Part shown: piece by piece, positions 1 through 7,091 of the stretch
Numbering within the stretch: the first letter of the stretch is position 1
Layout: each line of letters begins with the position of its first letter
Assembly: GCA_934593275.1 (NCBI GenBank)
Contig: CAKTQE010000010.1
Location: 1-49,160 of the forward strand
Source of the DNA: an uncultured Oscillospiraceae bacterium
GTDB taxonomy: Bacteria > Bacillota > Clostridia > Oscillospirales > Oscillospiraceae
Length of the DNA stretch: 49,160 nucleotides
Direction of reading: 5' to 3'
The notes under the pieces: generated by a model
Databases searched by the model: none
What the model was told of the DNA's origin: nothing
What the model saw: the letters and a program-made list of their open reading frames with translations, nothing else
Translations under genes and position numbers: made by a program

Positions 1-122
1 TTGATAATAAGGAATTATCCTGTATTTGATGTCTACATTCTACATCATCTTTAGTCAAAGTGCAACATTATTCTATCGACAATTTTATTATTTTCTCTAT
101 TTCGTCACATCTCCTTGCCGTA

Positions 123-131
123 TGCTATAAT
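123..131 (+). promoter_or_regulatory. Extended -10 promoter of the recombinase gene
   Basis: TGC followed directly by TATAAT (126-131) forms a textbook extended -10 element about 34 bases before the ATG at 165. No good -35 hexamer is visible at the right spacing, which is usual for extended -10 promoters. Confidence 0.5.
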
Positions 132-164
132 ACTTCTTCAAGAACAAGGAAAGGACGCATTTTT

Positions 165-1100
165 ATGGACACAGAAAAAATGGAGGCCATGCTGGGTTTC
201 TACTTAGAGCACTGTCAATACGAAAAAGCACTCAACGCGCATACACTCAAAGCCTATAAAAAGGATATTAGCCAGTTTATAGTCTTTTCCTCCATGCAGG
301 CGGACCCATTCTCCAAAGAAAATATACAAAACTACATTGCTTGGCTGCATGATGATTATGCGGTGCGAAGTGTGAAACGCAAAATTGCAAGTCTAAAAGC
401 TTTTTTCGCATATCTTTCATTTGAAGAAGTGCTATCTGATAATCCTTTTTCTCATATGCGAATTAAAATGCGGGAACCGTCCCTTCTTCCTCGAACTATC
501 CCACTCACAACCATTGATCAACTTCTAACGCATATTTATAGTCTCCAACCATGCCACAGCAAGTCAGCATATACCCATCGTGTACTTATGCGGGATGTTG
601 CTATTCTTGAACTTTTGTTTGCGTCTGGCATGCGAATATCTGAGTTGTGTTCTCTGCACACGGACGACATTGATCTTATAGAAGGCTCGGTCAAAATATA
701 TGGGAAGGGTGCGAAAGAACGGCTGATCCAAATCAGCAATCAGAACGTTCTCATTGCCCTGCGTAACTATGTAGGCTGCTGGAACGATAAGATTCAAACC
801 TCGAATCACTTTTTCCTCAACCGGCTCGGCAATCCACTATCGGATCAGTCTGTTCGTTATATGATACAGAAATACTGTGGTCAAGCTGGTATTTCTCTTC
901 ATATCACGCCACATATGTTCCGCCACTCTTTCGCAACCTTTTTATTAGAGGAAGACGTTGATCTGCGTTATATTCAGCACCTTCTCGGACACAGTTCTAT
1001 CACAACAACGCAGATTTACACACATGTTACCCTAAAAAAGCAGCGTGACATCCTCACTTATAAGCACCCACGCAATAAGCTGACTGCCTCTGGTAAATAG
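165..1100 (+). CDS. Tyrosine recombinase/integrase (XerC/XerD-like)
   Basis: A 311-residue site-specific recombinase that would cut and join DNA through a 3'-phosphotyrosine. The N-terminal SAM-like core-binding domain covers about residues 8-95. The catalytic domain covers about 110-300 and has the full set of active residues: R157 (GMRISEL), K181/K184 (GKGAKER), H250 and R253 (HMFRHS), H276 (LLGHSS) and nucleophile Y285 (QIYTHV). The ATG at 165 is chosen over the upstream GTG at 60 because AAGGAAAGGA precedes it and an extended -10 lies just before. Length fits XerC/XerD and phage or ICE integrases. The AT-rich surroundings, the nearby sigma-like gene and the lack of housekeeping neighbours suggest it serves a mobile element and is not the chromosomal dimer resolvase. 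That last point is inference. Confidence 0.88.
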   Translation: MDTEKMEAMLGFYLEHCQYEKALNAHTLKAYKKDISQFIVFSSMQADPFSKENIQNYIAWLHDDYAVRSVKRKIASLKAFFAYLSFEEVLSDNPFSHMRIKMREPSLLPRTIPLTTIDQLLTHIYSLQPCHSKSAYTHRVLMRDVAILELLFASGMRISELCSLHTDDIDLIEGSVKIYGKGAKERLIQISNQNVLIALRNYVGCWNDKIQTSNHFFLNRLGNPLSDQSVRYMIQKYCGQAGISLHITPHMFRHSFATFLLEEDVDLRYIQHLLGHSSITTTQIYTHVTLKKQRDILTYKHPRNKLTASGK

Positions 1101-1107
1101 TTTTTCT

Positions 1108-1134
1108 GGGACGGCCCCCTCACGGAGCCGTCCC
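1108..1134. terminator. Hairpin between convergent genes, weak terminator
   Basis: GGGACGGC (1108-1115) pairs perfectly with GCCGTCCC (1127-1134). It sits between the recombinase stop and the convergent sigma-like gene. Neither strand has a proper U-tract directly after the stem, so termination would be weak or factor-assisted. Confidence 0.4.
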
Positions 1135-1142
1135 GGATGTAT

Positions 1143-1706
1143 TTATTCACACAGAATTTTCTTCAACTTCTTCAACACGGCTTTTTTCCTCTTATTGGCT
1201 GCTTGCTGTGAAATTCCATTTACCTTGCCATACTCCAATTCTGATACCGGTTTCGGGGACAAGAAAAACTGATGGATTAGTTTCTGCTCGTCATCCGTCA
1301 GTTGTGCAATAGCCTGCATTAATCGTTCAATCTCAGAATGTGCAATGAAGTCTCCCTCAATATCAACGCCAGGATCCGGAAGTATATTCTCCCCCGCTAT
1401 CTCTTCCCCATCTTCCGTTATCGTTGCGAACGCAACAATCGTATATCCACACTGCCTTTTCCTGCGGTTCTTGTAAAGTTCACTTTCCCGCTCTTTTTTC
1501 CAGATGGGATATTCCTTCTCAGAACATTCATAAAAAATAACCTCATCGTCTACCAATGTATTATTTAATTGAAGAAACCTGTTTCTGCGTCGTTGTCCTG
1601 CATCTGTTTCTAAAAACGCTGCGAACTGCAGAGCGTTCATTTCAATCCAGTTATCCTGAGACGTCGGAAGATGTTCATCTTTTTTTACCAAATAAATTCT
1701 TTTCAT
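1143..1706 (-). CDS. Sigma-70 region 4-like HTH protein of an integrative element
   Basis: A 187-residue basic protein. The last 70 residues resemble sigma-70 region 4: helices around 'LMQAIAQLTDDEQKL' followed by 'EYGKVNGISQQAANKRKKA', a helix-turn-helix with a basic recognition helix, ending in a Lys-rich tail. The first half (about 1-110) shows no recognisable sigma region 2, so it may be a sigma-like activator and not a full sigma factor. The ATG at 1706 follows GGAG at a normal distance. Such proteins are common on clostridial conjugative and integrative elements next to recombinases, as here, where it is convergent with the tyrosine recombinase. Targets cannot be read from the sequence. 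Confidence 0.6.
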   Translation of the reverse strand: MKRIYLVKKDEHLPTSQDNWIEMNALQFAAFLETDAGQRRRNRFLQLNNTLVDDEVIFYECSEKEYPIWKKERESELYKNRRKRQCGYTIVAFATITEDGEEIAGENILPDPGVDIEGDFIAHSEIERLMQAIAQLTDDEQKLIHQFFLSPKPVSELEYGKVNGISQQAANKRKKAVLKKLKKILCE

Positions 1707-1961
1707 TTGTAATCTCCTTTGAATTTTTGAGTTTTGTCAAAAATTCGGAGATTACGGGTATTTCACCTTATAGGCTAACCACTGCCGTTTACCGACGCAA
1801 TATGTCAATATTTTTTATCCAGCAACTTGTTGGCTTCCCTGAGTCATAGTCCCATTAAATAATTTTTAATATCCTTGGAATTCGGCTCACCCTTCACTTG
1901 TCCTTCCGTTCTTACGCAAGCAGCCTCCATTCGCAGAAAGCTCCTAAAAAGCGCAAAAAAT

Positions 1962-2002
1962 AAGTCTGCATTCCCAACTTTCCAAATTGGGAATGCAGAC
2001 TT
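1962..2002. terminator. Strong bidirectional intrinsic terminator
   Basis: A 16-bp perfect stem (1962-1977 with 1987-2002, loop 9) is followed on the plus strand by TTTTCTTTTT and on the minus strand by ATTTTTTG. It can close transcripts from both directions, including the long minus-strand run that starts at the lipoprotein gene. The rest of 1707-2017 shows no gene. Confidence 0.85.
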
Positions 2003-2017
2003 TTCTTTTTGTTCACT

Positions 2018-2513
2018 TCAGATTTTGTAATTTATACTGCCTGTTGCTGTTCTACCCCAAAAACATATGCAATGGTGCAACAGTAAATATAAGAGTTCCA
2101 TTAGAAAGGCCATAATATAAAAATGTCTGCTTACAACAGCAGCAAGCTGGAAAAAACATATTATCGTCACTTCCAGCATCAGAATCCTCACAAAAATGAC
2201 ACTCTCAACCATATGGGCTGTTAACCCCGCCGTCAAGAGTACCTCTTGCTCTCCATTGCTCTGCCGCTTTTCAGAAGCATTTTTTTCTCTGATTAGTATC
2301 GCAGAGCAAACAACAAATACGGCACTTACCAAAAATGCCTGCCATGTCTGTTGTTCCAATAGATTCCACGCAAGGCTGGTATCCGTATTGACGCTGGCTG
2401 CAAAATTCTACTTCCGCAGCTATGCGCTCACTTGTTCCACTGCGCCTTTGTTTGTCAACAGGAAGGCAACGTTCGTCATGACGATTGCATGAACGCTCGC
2501 CCTCATGCTGAAC
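2018..2513 (-). pseudogene. Degraded small membrane protein gene
   Basis: The minus strand encodes a hydrophobic stretch with about three membrane segments. It opens in frame near 2400 and ends at 2018. A second short hydrophobic ORF starting with an ATG near 2505 ('MRASVHAIVMTNV') stops near 2427 in another frame. Together they look like one membrane protein broken by a frameshift. The only in-frame start of the longer piece is a TTG at 2359 without a ribosome site. I do not recognise the family. I looked for AgrB hallmarks because an AgrD-like peptide lies upstream and found none convincing. It could instead be a chance frame in AT-rich DNA. Confidence 0.3.
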
Positions 2514-2582
2514 TCCTGGCAGTTAATTTTTTGGCATTGAGAACTATTTCAAGGAGCATAGTAGGGTGCAGACTAGTAACCT

Positions 2583-3023
2583 TCAAAAAGCGTCGGGGGG
2601 TGCTATCTTTCTTCCTCTGAAATAGGTTGCGCATGTGTAGTAGGCAAGGGTCAATAAGATTTTATCATTTTGAGATTGAACGCTAAGTTCATCTGCCGAC
2701 ATTAGGATCTGCTTCAAGTTCACGTAAGGAACATCCATTTGGAGTGTGTAAGAAACTGTTATCCGGTTGTCGTTTTCCATAATGGTAGTATCTATTTCAT
2801 ATTGGTCTCCAATTTCCTTTGCGGTATCGAGAAACTTTGGAAGATTCTCCATGCGCTCTGGCATTAAAACCTGCACTGTGTTTTCAATCAGTTCTCTTGG
2901 CAGAAATTTTGCAGGCTCTTGCGGAATACCATGCAGAGGACCTTCCTCGTCAGGAGCAGTGAAGAAGTCGCTATCCTCCCAAGAATTCGGGTATTTTTTC
3001 TCATATATCAGCTCACTTGACAT
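2583..3023 (-). CDS. Hypothetical protein, last gene of the ABC operon
   Basis: A 146-residue soluble protein that I do not recognise. It has no signal peptide or membrane segment and is acidic in its first third. The ATG at 3023 is preceded by AAAGGA at normal spacing. It lies 31 bases downstream of the ABC ATPase stop on the same strand, so it is probably co-transcribed with the lipoprotein, permeases and ATPase. A role linked to that transporter, such as immunity or regulation, is only a guess from position. Confidence 0.6.
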   Translation of the reverse strand: MSSELIYEKKYPNSWEDSDFFTAPDEEGPLHGIPQEPAKFLPRELIENTVQVLMPERMENLPKFLDTAKEIGDQYEIDTTIMENDNRITVSYTLQMDVPYVNLKQILMSADELSVQSQNDKILLTLAYYTCATYFRGRKIAPPDAF

Positions 3024-3054
3024 ATTAACATCCTTTCGTGTCCCTGTTTTTTGG

Positions 3055-3696
3055 TTATCCCATTCGGGTCAGAATACCTGCATCCATTTCATAGACTTCG
3101 TCGCAAAGATAAGAAATATCCTCTTTGAAGTGACTGGCAAGTACGATTGTCACTCTCTGTTCTTTCAAGGAAAGCAGAACAGAACGAATATGTTCTACCC
3201 CCTGATTGTCCAGACCATTCATAGGTTCATCCAGAATGAGCAGGTCTGGTTTTTCCATGATTGCCTGTGCAATACCCAGCCTCTGGCGCATACCCATAGA
3301 GTATTTTCCAACAGGCTTTCTCAAATTGGGATCAAGGCCAACCGTATACATACTCTGTCGTACATCTTCCACTGATGCTTTTCCACGAATGGATGCCAAA
3401 TGCATTAGATTCTGTAGCCCCGACTCTCGAGCAAGGAATCCCGGGGATTCAATAATAAATCCAATATCGGTTGGAAAGTCTACATCCTTCCCAATCTGCT
3501 GGCCCTGCACACGTACCTCTCCGGAAGTGGGGGGTACAAAACCGCAAATACTTTTAAGAAGGACCGTTTTTCCAGAACCGTTTCGACCAATCAGTCCATA
3601 AATTTTTCCGGCTTTACATGTCAAGGATACATCCTTTAACACTTCGATTTTTCCGTATCGTTTGGTCACATGTTTAATTTCTACAACTGAATTCAT
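3055..3696 (-). CDS. ABC transporter ATP-binding subunit
   Basis: A 213-residue ABC ATPase of the drug/bacteriocin-export class. Walker A is GRNGSGKT (37-44), the signature is 'YSMGMRQRLG', Walker B is 'LLILDEPMNGLD' and the H-switch is 'LASHF'. The ATG at 3696 is preferred over an upstream ATG because GGAGG lies 8 bases before it and because it forms a 4-base ATGA overlap with the stop of the upstream permease gene. It would power the two membrane proteins encoded directly upstream. Motif order and short length fit the antibiotic-peptide or Na+ exporter families, but the substrate is unknown. Confidence 0.9.
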   Translation of the reverse strand: MNSVVEIKHVTKRYGKIEVLKDVSLTCKAGKIYGLIGRNGSGKTVLLKSICGFVPPTSGEVRVQGQQIGKDVDFPTDIGFIIESPGFLARESGLQNLMHLASIRGKASVEDVRQSMYTVGLDPNLRKPVGKYSMGMRQRLGIAQAIMEKPDLLILDEPMNGLDNQGVEHIRSVLLSLKEQRVTIVLASHFKEDISYLCDEVYEMDAGILTRMG

Positions 3697-4538
3697 CTGT
3701 TTTCCCTCCGAAACGCCTTGAATTTTGGAGTAAGGATACATACTGCAAACAAACATACAATGGAAATACCAAAATACCAGAACGCATATTCCAGCGTCAC
3801 CTGATATAGGCTGTTATTGCCCTTGAGCGCCTGCAGCTGAGCCAATGTTACGGGTGAAATCTTATAAAAGCAGGGAAGCCATTCATTGGCTACCGTTATA
3901 TCCAGCAAAACAAATCCAGCGGATGTGAATGTTCCGATATAACTTCCAGTTACGTTATTTAGAAAATAGGTTACAAGCCCCAGCCAAATACAACAAGCCC
4001 AGCTCAGAAGGAAGCTAAGAACTGTAGCTTGAAGTGGCGCGTATGCACCAATTACATAATCGTCAACAGAAAACATAATTCCATACTGAGGCGCTACCGC
4101 ATATCTTGCCAGAGTTCCCCAAATTTTTCCCCAGCTATTCTGAACGCCTATGTTGGGAAGAAGAGGAACAATGCTGAACAAGAAAATCATTAAGATATAG
4201 AGAAATGATAACGCAGCAATATACAAGCACTGTCCAGCAGTCCATGCAGTATGTCCCGCCCGAGGCAAAATATATTTTTGAATATCACTCCTGAAGGGGG
4301 CATCACAGAACAGTGCAGTTGCCCCAGCCATAATCACGAGTTGACAGATATAATCACTTGTGATGTGCGGGAATGCCCAGGGGGCGACGGGGATGCCAAC
4401 ATCCTGGGAAAAATCCAATACCCCCTGTAAATTTGAAAACACAAAAATAGCAGCAAGAATAAAAATTAGCAGAATTCTCTGGTTCGTATACGCTAACTTC
4501 ATTTGGAATATGAATACATGTCGAATTTTATTCTTCAT
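3693..4538 (-). CDS. ABC transporter membrane subunit (second)
   Basis: A 281-residue polytopic membrane protein with about six hydrophobic segments, starting with a basic N-terminus (MKNKIRHVF). It overlaps the upstream permease by 11 bases and the downstream ATPase by 4, so the three are translationally coupled. It resembles the membrane partner of clostridial ABC-2-like exporters with a stand-alone ATPase. No substrate-specific motif is visible. Pairing with the other permease as a heterodimer is the simplest reading. Confidence 0.75.
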   Translation of the reverse strand: MKNKIRHVFIFQMKLAYTNQRILLIFILAAIFVFSNLQGVLDFSQDVGIPVAPWAFPHITSDYICQLVIMAGATALFCDAPFRSDIQKYILPRAGHTAWTAGQCLYIAALSFLYILMIFLFSIVPLLPNIGVQNSWGKIWGTLARYAVAPQYGIMFSVDDYVIGAYAPLQATVLSFLLSWACCIWLGLVTYFLNNVTGSYIGTFTSAGFVLLDITVANEWLPCFYKISPVTLAQLQALKGNNSLYQVTLEYAFWYFGISIVCLFAVCILTPKFKAFRRENR

Positions 4539-5361
4539 CCCATATTCTCCTCTCCATGCGTCTCATAAACAAACGATAGCATAGTAAGATGAAAGCTAGC
4601 ACCGCCATAGTAGTGACAACAATTGTCACAGAATCCGAATATATTGTTCCCCGTGCCACAAGAAGTCGATCCAATCGCATCCCGTCTGGTAGCTTCAGCA
4701 GACGACCAATCTGAACCAGAAGAAAGCGGAAGATAAACGGGAAGCAGACGGCCACGTAATTGCTTGGAAAATACGCAGATGCGCACAGCCCGACACTTCC
4801 CCAAAGCGCACCACTCAGAAAGCTAAGATATAGCACAATAGCAAGATAGGGCACCCCATCTCCAACCGTAAGCGCATGAAAAAAGGGTATCCACTGAGAT
4901 TCAAGCACCTTTTCGGTTGTTACTATCGGAAGGTAGCTTCTCAAAAGCAGTATAAAAACCAGTCCGCCGAAGAATAAGGTCAGCCCGCCCAATACGGCAG
5001 CTACCAGAAATTTAGAGCGGACATAGGTACGTTGTCCACACCTTGAAATTTTGTAAATACTTATGCCGTCATCTAATTCCCAGCAGTAATTAGATGAAAA
5101 GGGTATCGCTGCCATTGTGGCTGAAAAATACCCGGTGAAAACTCCGCCAAAGGACAAGGAGTTGAATACATAATACATAACGCAAAGGGGGGAGCTATCA
5201 GCATCAATCACTGAGTGATTGATGCTGATACGAAGATCCTGCCAATTGTCAAAGAAGAAACCCAACGTAACCCCCAGGACTGCCAGTAAAAACGGATATT
5301 TCATTCCAATTTGAAAGTCCGCACGAGCCGTTCTGGTAAAGGTAGTGGCTCTACCCTCCAT
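4528..5361 (-). CDS. ABC transporter membrane subunit (first)
   Basis: A 277-residue integral membrane protein with about six transmembrane stretches and a short cytoplasmic N-terminus. The ATG at 5361 lies within the 3' end of the lipoprotein gene (11-base overlap) and has AAAGGA upstream. Gene order lipoprotein, permease, permease, ATPase is that of a small exporter or self-protection system. The central loop 'FSSNYCWELDDGISIYKISR' resembles the ABC-2 permease region where the amphipathic N-terminal helix leads into the membrane bundle. Family assignment is by topology and context only. Confidence 0.7.
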   Translation of the reverse strand: MEGRATTFTRTARADFQIGMKYPFLLAVLGVTLGFFFDNWQDLRISINHSVIDADSSPLCVMYYVFNSLSFGGVFTGYFSATMAAIPFSSNYCWELDDGISIYKISRCGQRTYVRSKFLVAAVLGGLTLFFGGLVFILLLRSYLPIVTTEKVLESQWIPFFHALTVGDGVPYLAIVLYLSFLSGALWGSVGLCASAYFPSNYVAVCFPFIFRFLLVQIGRLLKLPDGMRLDRLLVARGTIYSDSVTIVVTTMAVLAFILLCYRLFMRRMERRIWDEE

Positions 5362-6532
5362 AGGTCAGATCCTTTCCGGTGATGGCATTGAAGCGCTGCG
5401 CATTTGCATATTCCGGGTTGACACCGCCGGTCTCATCCGAATTTTCCCATGCACTGCGGGATACGAAACACCAATAAGGCGTAAGAGTCACAGAGTCCTC
5501 TGTGGCAATCGGAATGTATTCTAGCCAAACATTCGAGAAAACTTCACTGCTGGTGTGGATCTCTAAACTGTATTTGTCCTTGAGTGCGGCAACCGCTTCA
5601 TCCGGTGTCAGGACTGCCTGCGGTTGGGATTCTGCCGCAATCGTACAGGGGTAGTACACATCGCACTTCTGAATACCGTCAGCATTAATCATTATGGTTG
5701 CTGTAACGGAAGGAGTAGGCATCATGCTAACTGCAGAAGCAACGCCCGGTTCTTCTGATCCTAATAGCGGGAGCCCGTCATATGTGAAAGAGAATTCCAG
5801 ATAACAGGTGTCTGTTGCTGAGGTCAGCCCGGTAGGAGTGCGCCCCATCTCTGGATCGTAGCTTCCTCCAAACAATTCATTCTGGAAGTCCATGATTTCC
5901 TGACCGGTCAAAGTGACACATCTTTCAAGCTTTGGCTCAAACGCAATGCCAAGCTGGCTGAACACATCATCGCAAACCTGTTCCATTGCTGCCACAGTCA
6001 TAAAAGATAGATCATGAGGCTCCGTTTGAGGATGTTCTTGGGTGTAGTAGTACATTAGCGTATCTACGTCCTGCATAGGATTATCACCCAAATCGATATT
6101 ATAAGCACTGTAGCTGATGGAATCATCCCGCACCACAAGCTTTTTCCCGCTGGATTCAAAATAGCGAAGGGATCTACGATCATCAAGGGTGTAGCTGCCG
6201 TATCCCTCCGGGCTGAATATAGCGAACAGCCGATCTGGGTCGCAATCCACCATTTTGAGGGTATAGGTGCTATATGCTTCTTTTTCAGGCAGGATTACCT
6301 CTGCATCTACCTGGACGTTGTCATCCAGTTGCTGGAACAGATGCCGCGTATTTACTTCATTTGGCGCAGTTGTAGCAGCTGTTTCGGATTCAGCTGCCAA
6401 TGTGTCAGACGGAACCGAGGCTTCAGTTTCTTTTATGATCGTTACCGGAATATCCTGTTCAACTTTTCCACATCCAGAAAGGCATACCAAAATCGAAGTT
6501 ATGAAAACAGCGCTTTGAAAAAATTTTCTCAT
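5351..6532 (-). CDS. Secreted lipoprotein heading the ABC operon
   Basis: A 393-residue protein with a lipoprotein signal peptide; the lipobox is LSGC with the lipidated Cys at residue 21. A Thr/Ser/Glu-rich spacer follows to about residue 60, then a folded extracellular domain. Repeated Tyr/Asp-rich segments and 'LTPDEAVAALKDKY' recall YycH/PepSY-like extracytoplasmic modules, but I cannot name the family. The ATG at 6532 follows AGGAGG. It is the first gene of the lipoprotein-permease-permease-ATPase unit and probably sits outside the membrane next to the exporter, as a sensor or immunity protein. It starts 122 bases after the AgrD-like gene on the same strand, so the peptide and the exporter could share a transcript. 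Confidence 0.7.
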   Translation of the reverse strand: MRKFFQSAVFITSILVCLSGCGKVEQDIPVTIIKETEASVPSDTLAAESETAATTAPNEVNTRHLFQQLDDNVQVDAEVILPEKEAYSTYTLKMVDCDPDRLFAIFSPEGYGSYTLDDRRSLRYFESSGKKLVVRDDSISYSAYNIDLGDNPMQDVDTLMYYYTQEHPQTEPHDLSFMTVAAMEQVCDDVFSQLGIAFEPKLERCVTLTGQEIMDFQNELFGGSYDPEMGRTPTGLTSATDTCYLEFSFTYDGLPLLGSEEPGVASAVSMMPTPSVTATIMINADGIQKCDVYYPCTIAAESQPQAVLTPDEAVAALKDKYSLEIHTSSEVFSNVWLEYIPIATEDSVTLTPYWCFVSRSAWENSDETGGVNPEYANAQRFNAITGKDLTYGG

Positions 6533-6604
6533 ATTAGTGTCCTCCTATATGAATTGCCAAGAATGGCTAACTAGTTAATATAAAAAACAGGCAACGCAAA
6601 ATTG

Positions 6605-6620
6605 TTAGATTTACATCTAA
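6605..6620. repeat. Short palindrome upstream of the lipoprotein operon
   Basis: TTAGAT and ATCTAA are separated by four bases, forming a 16-base inverted repeat between the AgrD-like gene and the lipoprotein gene. It could be an operator or a weak hairpin. No partner protein can be named. Confidence 0.3.
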
Positions 6621-6654
6621 TTAACGGCTGCTAAATTACGGGTTGTATGCTTTA

Positions 6655-6870
6655 TTATCGCTTCATTGAGCAGGCCTTTGGCTCACCCAATTTCTGACTT
6701 GTCCTCCACCACATGTCCTCCTTGGCTGCTCCGGTCCTTTTTTTGCATGGCCGCACAGGCTGGTAAGCAAATGCCGTGCAGTTAGGTGGCCATCCGGCGG
6801 AATCTTTTTCCACTATGCGGTGAATAAGGTTCTTGGAAAAATCTTTGACGAATTCTTTTTCTCTTTTCAT
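6655..6870 (-). CDS. AgrD-like cyclic (thio)lactone autoinducer peptide precursor
   Basis: A 71-residue peptide starting with ATG at 6870, preceded by GGAGG. The first 24 residues are basic and amphipathic (MKREKEFVKDFSKN). Then come 'GWPPN', a Cys with four residues (CTAFA), and 'YQPVRP'. This matches the layout of clostridial AgrD peptides: an N-terminal membrane helix, a Cys-x4 ring segment, then an aromatic or His residue with QPxxP. AgrB would cut after the ring and form a thiolactone. It sits directly downstream of an AgrC-like kinase and AgrA-like regulator and upstream of an ABC exporter. Oddities: the C-terminal tail after QPVRP is about 30 residues, longer than usual, and no agrB is visible in the window. 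The call rests on motif and context. Confidence 0.65.
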   Translation of the reverse strand: MKREKEFVKDFSKNLIHRIVEKDSAGWPPNCTAFAYQPVRPCKKRTGAAKEDMWWRTSQKLGEPKACSMKR

Positions 6871-6885
6871 GTGGATTTCCTCCAA

Positions 6886-6960
6886 TCAATAAAATAGGCA
6901 AGGCATCAATGATTTTTTCTTAATGCAAATAGCAGATCGTTTAGATATGAAAGGTGTCAT
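6886..6960 (-). CDS. Short 24-residue ORF upstream of the AgrD-like gene
   Basis: The ORF starts at ATG 6960 and runs 24 codons to a TGA at 6886, 15 bases before the AgrD-like start. The peptide (MTPFISKRSAIC...) is basic with two Cys residues. AAGGAGG lies at ideal spacing just before the ATG, and a good sigma-A promoter lies immediately upstream, so the transcript would begin almost at the ribosome site. It could be a leader peptide, a second small signal, or a translational starter for the AgrD-like gene. No family recognised. Confidence 0.45.
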   Translation of the reverse strand: MTPFISKRSAICIKKKSLMPCLFY

Positions 6961-6979
6961 TTACCGCCTCCTTGTCCAG

Positions 6980-7008
6980 ATAATAGCAATATCACGGAAT
7001 AATTTCAA
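6980..7008 (-). promoter_or_regulatory. Sigma-A promoter for the small-peptide genes
   Basis: On the minus strand TTGAAA (7003-7008) and TATTAT (6980-6985) are separated by exactly 17 bases. The predicted start, near 6973, falls on the ribosome-binding site of the 24-codon ORF, giving a nearly leaderless message. A LytTR-like 9-mer (ACAGTTCAG, 7009-7017) abuts the -35. Confidence 0.65.
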
Positions 7009-7049
7009 ACAGTTCAGCGCAAAACGGGAAAAGTACAGCATGAAACAGG

Positions 7050-7080
7050 AAAACCGCATGCGGCAATGAACCACATGCGG
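7050..7080 (-). terminator. Intrinsic terminator after the kinase gene
   Basis: CCGCATG (7054-7060) pairs with CATGCGG (7074-7080). On the minus strand the stem is followed by TTTTCCTGTTT. It ends the kinase message 12 bases after its stop and separates it from the peptide promoter. Confidence 0.7.
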
Positions 7081-7091
7081 CCTATCAGTAT

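Noticed and set aside
165..1100. Housekeeping xerC or xerD
   Set aside because: Motifs fit, but the AT-rich context and mobile-type neighbours make an element-borne recombinase more likely; no symbol was assigned.
1108..1134. Strong terminator after the recombinase
   Set aside because: The stem is perfect, but neither strand has the U-tract needed; kept only as a weak hairpin.
2018..2513. Missing agrB gene for the AgrD-like peptide
   Set aside because: Hydrophobic, but no GGYHA-like His/Cys catalytic motif of AgrB is present in either frame.
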